64,000 bases of DNA from Clusia tigrina (taxonomy: Eukaryota; Arthropoda; Insecta; Diptera; Clusiidae): assembly GCA_920105625.2 (NCBI GenBank), contig OV050030.1, positions 31,614,516-31,678,515 on the forward strand, given 5' to 3'. Below, in pieces: positions 22,328 to 31,229 of this stretch (positions are counted from its first letter, which is position 1; the number at the start of each line of letters is the position of its first letter). Below the pieces are notes generated by a model. That model ran no database searches, had not been told where the DNA came from, and saw only the letters and a list, made by a program, of their open reading frames with translations. The position numbers and the translations under genes are program-made.

Positions 22328-23257
22328 TCGGGTTTTTCAATAAGAGCGCTACAAAAGTTTTTTAAATTAAACAAAACCGGTTTTTAATATCAATGAAATT
22401 CTTTATTCCTGTGAAAGTACGTTCGATGCCATTATGTATGGAACTTAATTTATTTTGCATGGCCACCACGGGCACGCTTGCAGAAGTCCAGACGCTGAAC
22501 CCAATTTGCAACGGTTTTCAAGCATAAATCGGCCGATACTGCTGCAAATTCACGTTCGATATTCGTACGAAGTTCATCAATCGTCGCTGGCTTGTTGGCA
22601 TAGACCATAGACTTGACGTAGCCCCACAGGAAATAATCTAACGGCGTCAAATCGCACGACCGAGGCGGCCAATCGACTGGGCAATTTCGTGAAATAACAC
22701 GTTCACCAAACTTGGTTTGAAGTAAATTGATTATGGCATTCGCTGCGTGGCTTGTGGCGCCGTCCTGTTGGAACCACATGTCCTCCAAGTCCATATTATC
22801 CAATTGGGGCCAAAAATATTCGGTTATCATTGAACGGTAGCGATTCGCATTCACAGTAATGTGCCGGTCTTGATCATCACGGAAGAAGTACGGCCCAATG
22901 ACGCCGCCGGCCCATAAACCGCACCAAACCGTAATTTTTTCGGGATGCAATGATGACTCATGGAGTACGTGTGGATTGCTGTCTAACCAATAACGCATAT
23001 TTTGCTTATTGACGAAGCCATTCAGCCAGAAATGAGCCTCATCATAAATTGGACGTAGCGGTCTTAAAATTGAGGCGACTGACTCCGAATTTCGGTAGTA
23101 AATTTTAATAATTTCGACTCGTTTTTGGCTCGTATATCTTTGCATGATGAAATGGCAAACCTTACTGAAGAGAAATGTCAAAAGAGCGGGAAAAAATATG
23201 GCGTCGTTTGCTGTCACTATCGATTTACTTTTGTAGCGTTTCTTTTGAAAAACTCTT
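22328..23257 (-). mobile_element. DD41D mariner-like element, internally deleted copy
   Basis: 930 bp, flanked by TA at 22326-22327 and 23258-23259. The termini contain TTTTTCAATAAGAGCGCTAC on the left and the reverse of TTTTTCAAAAGAAACGCTAC on the right. It is a very close relative of the full-length element at 29927-31229 but lacks a 372-bp internal piece. Confidence 0.93.
22450..23145 (-). CDS. DD41D transposase with in-frame loss of the DNA-binding region
   Basis: The first ATG is MQRYTSQKR at 23145; the further upstream ATG of the sister copy is ATA here. From that start the frame is open for 231 codons to AAATTAA. Against the sister ORF exactly 124 residues are missing, joining LRPIY directly to DEAHFWLNGF. 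This removes the rest of the first helix-turn-helix, all of the second, and the region up to the first catalytic Asp, but keeps all three Asp (DEAHFW, QQDGATSH, CDLTPLDYF). A protein with the catalytic fold but no DNA-binding half could be made. Whether it is expressed is unknown; calling it a CDS means open frame only. Confidence 0.6.
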   Translation of the reverse strand: MQRYTSQKRVEIIKIYYRNSESVASILRPLRPIYDEAHFWLNGFVNKQNMRYWLDSNPHVLHESSLHPEKITVWCGLWAGGVIGPYFFRDDQDRHITVNANRYRSMITEYFWPQLDNMDLEDMWFQQDGATSHAANAIINLLQTKFGERVISRNCPVDWPPRSCDLTPLDYFLWGYVKSMVYANKPATIDELRTNIEREFAAVSADLCLKTVANWVQRLDFCKRARGGHAK

Positions 23258-23289
23258 TAATTGTTGCATTCGTTGTATTAAACTAAGTT

Positions 23290-24195
23290 TGCTTTGCTAG
23301 CTGTTCCCCATATCTCGATTCCATATTTTCAGATAGCCGCTATTATTGTCTTGTATATTACTAGTTTGTTGTAGAGAGACAGCCTAGATGCTCGTCCAAA
23401 TAGCCAGCTTAACTGTCGGTACTTATTTTCTGTTTCGTTGCGCTTGTTAATGATATGCTGCTTCCAAATCAATTTTTCGTCTATGGTTATTCCAAGATAT
23501 TTTGCAGCAGAGTGAGTTTTTACTTTTTTTGTCCGGCTGTATTTGTATGGCTGTGTTTTGTCGATTTTCTGTTTGTATATAGAACTTGTACAGTTTTGTA
23601 TATATTTATCTCTATTCCCCATAAGTCACACCATGCTACTACCTTGTCCAATATTGTATTGTATTTGTAGTCTTTTTTTCGTCGTTGTGTCGTCTGCGAA
23701 TGTTGCTATCATCGCATTGCTTTCGTTGGAGTTGGCACATCTGCTGTTAATATTAAGTATAGTGGAGGTCCTAATACGCTGCCTTGTGATACTCCAGCTA
23801 TGATTGGTATGATGTCTGAGCAATCCTCGTCATATTTTATGTAAAATTGTCCTTCGCTTATATAGCTCTTTAAAATGTCTTAATAATTTTGTGAAAATAT
23901 TCGCTTAAGTTTATCAAGTCTTTTGTGCCACACCTTTTCGAATGCTCTTGCAATGTCCAAGTTATACAGCTACTCAATATTTTTTGTTGTCTATACTTTC
24001 AAGGATTCTGTTTAAAATCCTGTGGACCTGTTGCACAGTTGAGTGTTGTCTTCTAAATCCAGACTGATGACTGGGTATTGAATTTTTTGTTGTTAAGATT
24101 GGCGCTAATCTGTCTTGTAATATCCTTTGAAATACTTTCGATAGTATTGGCACCGATGACTTTTGCCTAATTTGGAATGTTCACAAAGGAAATCG
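23290..24195 (-). pseudogene. jockey-type LINE reverse transcriptase, decayed
   Basis: The minus strand reads LPILSKVFQRILQDRLAPIL and SGFRRQHSTVQQVHRILNRI (about 24150-24000), LDIARAFEKVWHKRLDKLK (about 23960-23900), IATFADDTT (FADD box, about 23700), then KYLGITIDEKLIWKQHI and LFGRASRLSLYNKLVIYKTI (about 23510-23350). Frames change between blocks. It is 5' truncated and abuts the copia-like remnant. No RNase H is seen, consistent with jockey. Confidence 0.85.
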
Positions 24196-24383
24196 TTTCG
24201 TTCCGTCACATTAATGTCATCGGCTGAATGGGTTTAATTGTTGTTGCTTTTATGTCCCCAAGTCTTTGCAATGCCATTGCTGCAGTTAATTTGCTGCACA
24301 ATCATTTATTTGTTTAAACATCATCTGATTTTATTTTTGGAGTCACGAATACCTGATGCCAACAAGTTTCTGCTTTCATCTGT

Positions 24384-24617
24384 TCACACACAACATTTGG
24401 ATTCTATTAACATCGAGAAGCCTTTTGTTGTTGCTGACCCAGTAGGAAACAGGCTCATCTTTAGTTGAGGAACGTGTTGGACGTTTGTGAAAACACAAGG
24501 TATCCACTTGTTGTTTACCAAAGCATAGATTTTTATGGTGCCGAAACCTCTAATGAGCAGTTTCTCATTATTTGCAATGTAAACATACCGATCTGAATTT
24601 GACATCTGTAAAGGGCT
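24384..24617 (-). pseudogene. copia pol fragment (post-protease, pre-integrase)
   Basis: The frame reads YVYIANNEKLLIRGFGTIKI and FTNVQHVPQLKMSLFPTGSA, then TTKGFSMLI. This matches the copia-type region between the protease and GAG-pre-integrase (GIGT...L-x-x-V-x-Y-V-P-x-L-x-x-N-L-F-S). It directly continues the protease piece at 25031-25177 once the 413-bp element is removed. Downstream (24240-24380) the copia reading is lost. Confidence 0.85.
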
Positions 24618-25030
24618 AACCAAAATAGACGAGACGAGACGTAACGTGTAAGTTCAAGCATATGTGAGTCAATGTTACTAGCCAAAATGGCCATACGTAT
24701 TTGATCGAAACTGAACGAAACATTTAGACGTGACGAGCGGTTCCGTAAGAACCGAACTGCAAACGTCTGCTACTCGTCACAACAGCTACTTTGTTGACCC
24801 GATTCTTAAAAAACAAATTAAAATTAAATTGTTAAAAAACAAATCAAAATTAAAATGACGGAATTTTGCCACAATTTAATCGCCACTGTGAGGGATGAGC
24901 TCGCAATTTGTGGAAAAAGCCATCCATCGATGCGTTTGATAGCGTCACATTTTGGGTTAAATGTCAAAATCGACGTACCGAGTGCAGACGTTCCTCAAAT
25001 CGCTATCGTTACGTCTCGTCTATTTTGGTT
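24618..25030. mobile_element. 413-bp inverted-repeat element (MITE-like), family unknown
   Basis: The left end AACCAAAATAGACGAGACG is matched by its reverse complement at the right end (19 nt perfect), and TAACG follows on both sides after a 5-bp duplication (AGACG) on the left. It interrupts copia pol just after the protease motif. Inside is a short frame starting at 24855 (MTEFCHNLIATVRDEL), which may be the start of the lost transposase gene of an autonomous parent. I could not identify the target duplication with confidence, so the superfamily is open. Confidence 0.8.
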
Positions 25031-25177
25031 CTACCTTAAGTCAGCGAACCACTCTTTGTCTGAAGTCATGTGGTCTGTAGCACCTGAGTCCGATATCCAC
25101 ATGTCACTATATGAAACTGACATAACATCTGACGTCAACGCAATTATCGCATTATTGTCTCTCTGTTTGTCGCCTTC
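25031..25177 (-). pseudogene. copia protease fragment
   Basis: The frame contains MWISDSGATDHMTSDKEWF. DSGA is the aspartic protease catalytic motif and D-H-M follows as in copia. Its upstream side is cut by the solo LTR (25182-25931) and its downstream side by the 413-bp element at 25030. Confidence 0.9.
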
Positions 25178-25180
25178 ATA

Positions 25181-25382
25181 TTGAAACGTGGTACGAATAC
25201 TTTTAGGATCCCATCTGGAGTTTGAGAATGAGTGCACCACCCTATGTATTGAAACGTGATTGCATACTTTTAGGATCCCATCTTGAGTTTCAGAATGAGT
25301 GCACCACACTATGTATTGAAACGTGATTGCATTCTTTTAGGATCCCATCTGGAGTTTGAGAATGAGTGCACCACCCTATATA
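25181..25382. repeat. Tandem repeat, 3 copies of 67-68 bp
   Basis: Each unit runs TTGAAACGTG...CTTTTAGGATCCCATC...GAATGAGTGCACCAC...CTATGTA. The units differ at only a few positions. The unit corresponds to the 5' end of the LTR, which is single copy in the relative at 51097. Confidence 0.95.
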
Positions 25383-25931
25383 TTTAAGCCAAGACACAAT
25401 CCATGCAGATAAAAACGTTTTTCGTGGTGTAGATAATGGTGTAGAGAATGTTCTCGAAAATAAAAGCTTACTCAAGAACCCTCTTTGAGGTGTATATAAG
25501 ATTCGAGAATGATCGACAAACTTCTTTAATAGTGTAGAGATATTCTAGAATTTTCTATATCAACCATTCAAAAGCTATATAAGCCACCATACTACTAAAG
25601 TTAGACGCAGTTGAGCAGAGATCGTAACAGTATGTACGAGTATATCGCGCATTTTAATCGAAGCAGCAATATTTGTAATTGTGATTAAGAAGTAATAAAG
25701 TGATTAATGAATTATTAAATAACCTGCAATTTGTAAGAAAGTAAACTTTAAGCTTAATATTAAATGTGTAAATAGCGACTATTAAATAAAGTTAGCTACT
25801 TCAATTTAGCCAGCGATTGTTTGATTACTACACAATCCAGTGGTACGAATCCGAGTACAGAGAGTTAGAGTAAATTTTCAGGAGGGCAATTTCGTAACAG
25901 AATAAATTGTCAAGAGGGCAATTTCGTAACA
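25182..25931. mobile_element. Solo LTR (copy 1) with expanded 67-bp repeat, in copia-like element
   Basis: Begins TGAAACGTG and ends GGCAATTTCGTAACA, with 4-bp target duplication ATAT at 25178-25181 and 25932-25935. It is homologous along its length to 51097-51601. The first 67-68 bp occur three times in tandem (starting 25181, 25249 and 25316), and the last block GGGCAATTTCGTAACA occurs twice (25883 and 25916). TATATAAG motifs could be the promoter (about 25575). No coding region is attached. A 4-bp duplication suits Ty3/gypsy-type integration, but the family is not identified. Confidence 0.88.
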
Positions 25932-25935
25932 ATAT

Positions 25936-26664
25936 GTTTGTTTGATGTGTCTGATTTGTCATTTCTTTGCACTGCATTCTCTCTCCCAGTTCTCAGTTTA
26001 TTACAAAAATTGTGTTTTGATGTTCTCTTTCTGTCAGCGAATGACTTGAATGAATTTCTGCGATTTTGCATTGAACGCACCTTCTGTCATATCTGCAGTT
26101 CTTTTTGAGTTGATCTTCTTCTAGTTTGTAGTTTTGCCATTAAATTTTCTGTAGCTCTGCCTTCCATTATGTTGTACTAAACGGTTTTGATGTTTTGATA
26201 TCTTGACTTATAATTCGTATCATCTTGATGGTGTCGGATAACTTTTCTCCTTGTGCGTCTATTTCTGCTACTAAGGATGACACCTACGACACATATGCTG
26301 CAACGAATTCATCTTCCTGCATTCGTAGCGAGAAATATTGTTCAAAAAGGCACATAATCTTCACTTCACTTTGTTTGTCGTGGATATTTCTCAACTTATC
26401 GTAGACTTTGTTCGAACTGGTACAGGAAAGCACATTGATTGTTTGATCTTTTTCGATAGAATAAATCAGAATTTCCATGGCTCTACCGTCACACTTCATC
26501 CACAAATCCTTTTGTTCTAGGGATACCGAATCATCGAATTTCGATATCCCTTGCACTATTCCTAGCAACCCGTGGACTTTTAACACCGCTACGACATTGA
26601 ACTTCCACAATCTGCAGTTGCCGTTGCTTAATCGGTGGTAAACCTGGAGGGGTTCCTCAGTCAT
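25936..26664 (-). pseudogene. copia-like gag (5' half intact, 3' half broken)
   Basis: The ATG at 26664 opens a 126-codon frame (MTEEPLQVYHRLSNGNCRLWK) ending at 26284. LWKFNVVAVLKVHGLLGIV and KDLWMKCDGRAMEILIYSI match the N-terminal copia gag domain (retrotransposon gag UBN2 type). After the stop the minus strand keeps gag-like but shifted sequence to the LTR insertion at 25931, with a possible degraded zinc knuckle (RRCVQC...H) near 26060. The start is supported by the leader and primer site just upstream. Confidence 0.85.
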
Positions 26665-26751
26665 GTTGAACTGAATTATTTGATGTAATTAATTAAGAAA
26701 AACTTAAAAAATGCAAATATGTACTTTAAGTTTTATTTAACTGAACCACAT

Positions 26752-26764
26752 TGGGCTCATAACC
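26752..26764 (-). promoter_or_regulatory. copia-type primer binding site
   Basis: On the minus strand GGTTATGAGCCCA directly follows ...TTCAACA, the end of the 5' LTR. Copia uses GGTTATGGGCCCA, complementary to an internal part of initiator tRNA-Met, and this site differs by one base. It lies 88 bp before the gag ATG. Confidence 0.8.
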
Positions 26765-26835
26765 TGTTGAATAAAAACACGAGCGAGTTCAATCAAATAT
26801 ACACGTTGCTTTATTTTCTAGGTTAAAAGGCGATT

Positions 26836-27183
26836 GAGTTAGGGCCAAAGTTGTCACCAGACAGAACAGCATTTATAAACAGAGAAGACCTCCGAATCCT
26901 CACCGGGTATCTGGCGGGTTACTGCAAACTCAGGTATCATCTCAAAAATTTGGGAATTTCCTCCACTCATATTTGCTGATTATGCAACAAGGCACCACAA
27001 CATTCTATGTGAATGTCCTGTAGTCTGTAGAAGACGTTTCCCCCAAATGCCTGCTAAAAAAGAACCAAAAACTATTAGGAACATGGAACCCCATAGAGTG
27101 CTAAAATTCATAATGAACCTTAAAATGGACGGCTAAACTATGGCTACGCACAAAAATCCAATTGGTCGAAGTGCACTACAGCC

Positions 27184-27223
<40 letters not shown>
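26836..27223 (+). pseudogene. 3' end of an AAT-tailed LINE (R1/I-like), copy 1
   Basis: The plus strand shows REDLRILTGYLAGYCKLRYH and LKNLGIS, then the knuckle C...C...H...LCECPVVCRRRFPQM, ending LKFIMNLKMDG-stop at about 27136. The pattern LTGHC-RL-YHL...C-x-x-C...H-x-x-C-x-CP is the LINE ORF2 C-terminus. About 45 bp of UTR follow, then (AAT)n at 27184-27223. Related ends with the same tail type occur at 46560-47680 and 50338-51031. It abuts the copia LTR end. Confidence 0.82.
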
Positions 27224-29924
27224 TATTGAATGTATTGAAGCTACAAAGGCATGCACAAGAGATGGGATCAACCATATAAAGGCCAAGTCTCGGTCTCTTA
27301 TAATCAACTCTGGTGACCCCATTGGTTTGGTCTTCTAGATTTATGTCTTTTATTAGCTACAATGGGCTCTTTTCGTGAAAACCAACCAAAATGGTTTCTG
27401 CTAATATCCTCAAAACTTAATTGAACTGACGCGTTAGAACCGTAAATGCATTTGCGGATACACTGTGAATCTTGTTTGGAAACAATTTTCAGTCACTACT
27501 CAGTTCGAAATCGTAGTCAGGCATTTTATGGCTCCAAGACTCTGCCTAGTGTAATATTAAATTCAATAAATATTCTTATACTTTGTTTTTACTTTTGATT
27601 TTCCTGGTGCCACCTACCAACTGAAACAAATGCTCCATTCTCCGAAAGTATGTCAGAGGAATTGAATTTTAATTACTTCACCCGAATTAACCGCAAAGTT
27701 CTCAGCACGCCAATTAAGTGCAGCCAAAATGTGAGCAAGCCAATTACGAACTTTCTGCAACGTAACGCAACGTTGATAATATTTTCGCATCGGAGTAAGG
27801 AAAAGTGAAAGTTTTTTGAAATTTCAACACCTTCGGTGCAATGAATAAGTGGCAAACTCCTGCCAGCACGCCTCGCACGTACCATGTCTGAACGACGTGA
27901 CATGCCTGCTACGACTGCATGCGTACATGTGTGCGAGGATACGTTACTTCGTGTGTGTGAGTTTGCTTATGTGCACTTGCTCTTACATATTCTGAAATTG
28001 CAACATCACCTACGGCACGACGACAATTAGATTAGACAGGTGGAAAAGTTACACATTGGCAAATGAAACAGTAAATTCAATTTATGCAAATGTTCCACTT
28101 GCTTGCACGCCAGAAGCTGCTTCGGCTGCAAAAGTCTCTGGCAAAATTCAGCACCTCAATAAAAGAGTGTTAAGTGTACTTGTCAACCCCTGCGCAGAAC
28201 TCATTTGCACAGTGTATGCACAAATTGTTTAATCTCATTCTGAACACCTAAAACTATGCTCCATAATTTTTGTGTTTTTTTTTGTTTTCATACTGCTTAT
28301 GAATCTCCCACCGTCCAACAGACCTTCTACTTTATCAATGTCAATTTAATGTTGTTATGTCGTGTTAACAATTTGGCGGTTTGCTGTGATTTGCAACAGT
28401 CCCTCTTTGGTCCCCTACTCTAACCATCCATAAGGCTCCTAACCTATTTTGTATGCCTCGTGACATTTCTTTCAATTGGCTCGGGAAGCGTGGAAAAAAT
28501 GCCGTCTCGTCGGTCTATCTGCCACATCAGCACACACAATAAATCATTTTGTCCACTTACACTTATCCCGAAAGGATATTGTCCTTTTTATTTGATTCAT
28601 TGCCTTTGAAAACCCATTTGGTCTGTGCCCAGTATTGTTGGTGTGTAAAACTAGCAATCATGATAAATAAGTTTCCTGCTGACAAAATCAGATTTTAGAC
28701 TTTCCCTTCTAAGTGTGTACGCCGCTGTCTGCGCATGTATTTTGTGGGCTGTGTTGCATGACTAATGACACCACCACAAATGTTGGCACTTACGATTAGA
28801 TGCAACTGACAGTGTGTACATGGCTGAAAAAAATATTTGTTGCAACATGAGCGCCAAGTAATTTTCAGGTTTTATTTGCAGAATTTGGTTTTCAAATGAT
28901 TTATTGTGCCGAATGCTTTTCTGCTTGTGAAGTGTCAATTTGTATAGTATTGGATTCTGTGGAGAACTTTTCGAGATATAATTGTGAAATGACAACTAAG
29001 TCAATCAATGAAATTTTAAAATTCTGACAAAGCGTTACCTTTTTAGAGAAAATATTCTTCTACCAGTAGAAATTAAGCAATTCATTTCAACTGGAGTCAT
29101 ACAAATTTTATCTAATAAGAAATTGTAAATTCCTTGAGTTAGTTGGCATTAGTTTTTCCACTACATTCTAAACTACTTTCCACTACCCACTGCTTCACAA
29201 ACTTTTCATTTAATGTTTAAAGTGATTGTTGGCATACTTTTAGGAGGCTTATTTATGATAGTGACAAACCTATCCGGTCGTATACTGTTATCAAAAATGA
29301 AACTTCACTATGATCCTTTAAGGAATGTTAGAATTGAATTTTAGGGATAATTGAGTTGACATTGCATCATATTTTGTGAGTATCAAGCAGACCAGTCATC
29401 TAAGGTCTTTGCCGAAATTGGCGGAGGAAATACAATCACATGTTTAATGGTTAAAAATCAAATATAATGTATTTAACGATATTATTGTATATAACGATAT
29501 TATATATCATACTCTTTCACATATTGGCGTATTGACTCTTTAGATATATTGTCGCAGAAATGTAGGGTGGAGAAAGGAAGCGCACCGCGATACTGCATAC
29601 AAATTCAGACCACCAAATCATTGGAAGTAACTTTAAGCGGTTTGTAATGCATGTCAAATTCGTAAATTGACCCAAACTTAGGAAAACTTTCAACAGAAAG
29701 TTCATAGAAGGACATTAGATTTGGGATTCTAAAAAAATGAAGTTTCATAGAAACTCCGAGAAGGATGGAAGTTGACATTTTCTCACAAGACTTCTATAGA
29801 ATATGTAAGAGTATTGAGAAGAAGAAATGATTTTCAATTTTCACTACACTCGCCATGAACTTAGTAAGCAAAAGGAAGAGTCATTAGAAGAACCACTACG
29901 AGGCGATTTCTACTCCACTTCATA
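27224..29924. other. Non-coding stretch, no gene seen
   Basis: No frame shows a recognisable domain or exon structure. Composition is AT-rich with short TGTG tracts near 27930-27990. It could be intergenic or intronic host DNA. Confidence 0.55.
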
Positions 29925-29926
29925 TA

Positions 29927-31229
29927 TCGACTTTTTCAATAAGAGCGCTACAAAACGTTTTTTAAATTAAACAAAACCGGTTTTTGATATCAATGAAATT
30001 CTATATTCCTGTGAAACTACGTTCGATGCCATTATGTATGGAACTTAATTTATTTTGCATGGCCACCACGGGCACGCTTGCAGAAGTCCAGACGCTGAAC
30101 CCAATTTGCAACGGTTTTCAAGCATAAATCGGCCGATACTGCTGCAATTTCACGTTCGATATTCGTACGAAGTTCATCAATCGTCGCTGGCTTGTTGGCA
30201 TAGACCATAGACTTGACGTAGCCCCACAGGAAATAATCTAACGGCGGCCAATCGCACGTCCGAGGCGGCCAATCGACTGGGCCATTTCGTGAGATAACAC
30301 GTTCACCAAACTTGGTTTGCAGTAAATTGATTGTGGCATTCGCTGTGTGGCTTGTGGCACCGTCCTGTTGGAACCACATGTCCTCCAAGTCCATATTATC
30401 CAATTGGGGCCAAAAATATTCGGTTATCATTGAACGGTGGCGATTCGCATTCACAGTAATGTGCCGGTCTTGATCATCACTGAAGAAGTACGGCCCAATG
30501 ACGCAGCCGGCCCATAAACCGCACCAAACCGTAATTTTTTCGGGATGCAATGATGACTCATGGAGTACGTGTGGATTGCTGTCTAACCAATAACGCATAT
30601 TTTGCTTATTGATGAAGCCATTTAGCCAGAAATGAGCCTCATCGCTGAAGATGATTTTCCGATGAAAATCCGAATCATTTTCAAGTTGTTGCTCAGCCCA
30701 ATTCACGAACATACGACGCTTATGCTGGTCAAGCGGCTTCAGTTCTTGCGTCAATTTGATCTTGTAAGGATGTAGGCCAAGATCTTTTCGAAAAATTCGC
30801 CATAACGACGTCACAGAGATGCCCAACACTTGAGAACGACGTGTGAGAGACACATTTGGGCTTTCTTGAACTGAAGCCTCAGCGGCAGCAATATTCTCGA
30901 CACTACGGGCACTTCTTTGTCTCACTGGCACGGGAACATTTTGTACTGTGCCTGTGTATTCAAATTTTTCCACTAGACGCTCAATTGTTGATCTGCTAGG
31001 ACAATTATGACGACCATAAATTGGACGTAGCGCTCTTAAAGCTGAGGCGACTGACTCCGAATTTCGGTAGTAGATTTTAATAATTTCAACTCGTTGTTGG
31101 CTCGTATATCTTTGCATGATGGAATGGCAAACCTTACTGAAGAGAAATGTCAAAAGAGCGGGAAAAAATATGGCGTCGTTTGCTGTCACCATCGATTTAC
31201 TTTTGTAGCGTTTCTTTTGAAAAACCCTT
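29927..31229 (-). mobile_element. DD41D mariner-like element, full length
   Basis: 1303 bp, flanked by TA at 29925-29926 and 31230-31231. The termini TTTTTCAATAAGAGCGCTAC (left) and TTTTTCAAAAGAAACGCTAC (right, reverse complement) form imperfect inverted repeats. It contains one uninterrupted transposase frame. The close sister at 22328-23257 shows the family moved recently in this genome. Confidence 0.95.
30050..31192 (-). CDS. DD41D Tc1/mariner-superfamily transposase, intact open frame
   Basis: An uninterrupted 380-codon frame. The likely true start is Met26 (MQRYTSQQR, ATG at 31117), because the upstream ATG is lost in the sister copy; that gives 355 residues. Residues about 28-85 form a first helix-turn-helix and about 100-150 a second (SLTRRSQVLGISVTSLWRIF). 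The catalytic residues are D184 (IFSDEAHFW), D277 (FQQDGATSH) and D319 (PPLDYFLW). D277 and D319 are separated by 41 residues, so DD41D. It excises and inserts the element at TA. One oddity is CDWPPLD where the sister has CDLTPLD, two changes close to the third Asp that could affect activity. No stop or frameshift is present. Confidence 0.92.
   Translation of the reverse strand: MVTANDAIFFPALLTFLFSKVCHSIMQRYTSQQRVEIIKIYYRNSESVASALRALRPIYGRHNCPSRSTIERLVEKFEYTGTVQNVPVPVRQRSARSVENIAAAEASVQESPNVSLTRRSQVLGISVTSLWRIFRKDLGLHPYKIKLTQELKPLDQHKRRMFVNWAEQQLENDSDFHRKIIFSDEAHFWLNGFINKQNMRYWLDSNPHVLHESSLHPEKITVWCGLWAGCVIGPYFFSDDQDRHITVNANRHRSMITEYFWPQLDNMDLEDMWFQQDGATSHTANATINLLQTKFGERVISRNGPVDWPPRTCDWPPLDYFLWGYVKSMVYANKPATIDELRTNIEREIAAVSADLCLKTVANWVQRLDFCKRARGGHAK

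Larger units (their letters stand above)
24240..26830 (-). mobile_element. copia-like LTR retrotransposon remnant with two nested insertions
   Basis: Reading the minus strand: the last about 60 bp of a 5' LTR (26765-26830), a primer binding site (26752-26764), an 88-nt leader, gag, then a protease and the pre-integrase region. Two later insertions interrupt it: a solo LTR of another family at 25182-25931 and a 413-bp inverted-repeat element at 24618-25030. Integrase, reverse transcriptase and the 3' LTR are missing beyond about 24240, where a LINE fragment begins. Confidence 0.88.

Noticed and set aside
25181..25382. Tandem array considered as a CRISPR-like or satellite array
   Set aside because: Units are contiguous with no spacers, only three copies, and they are part of an LTR; the organism is eukaryotic.
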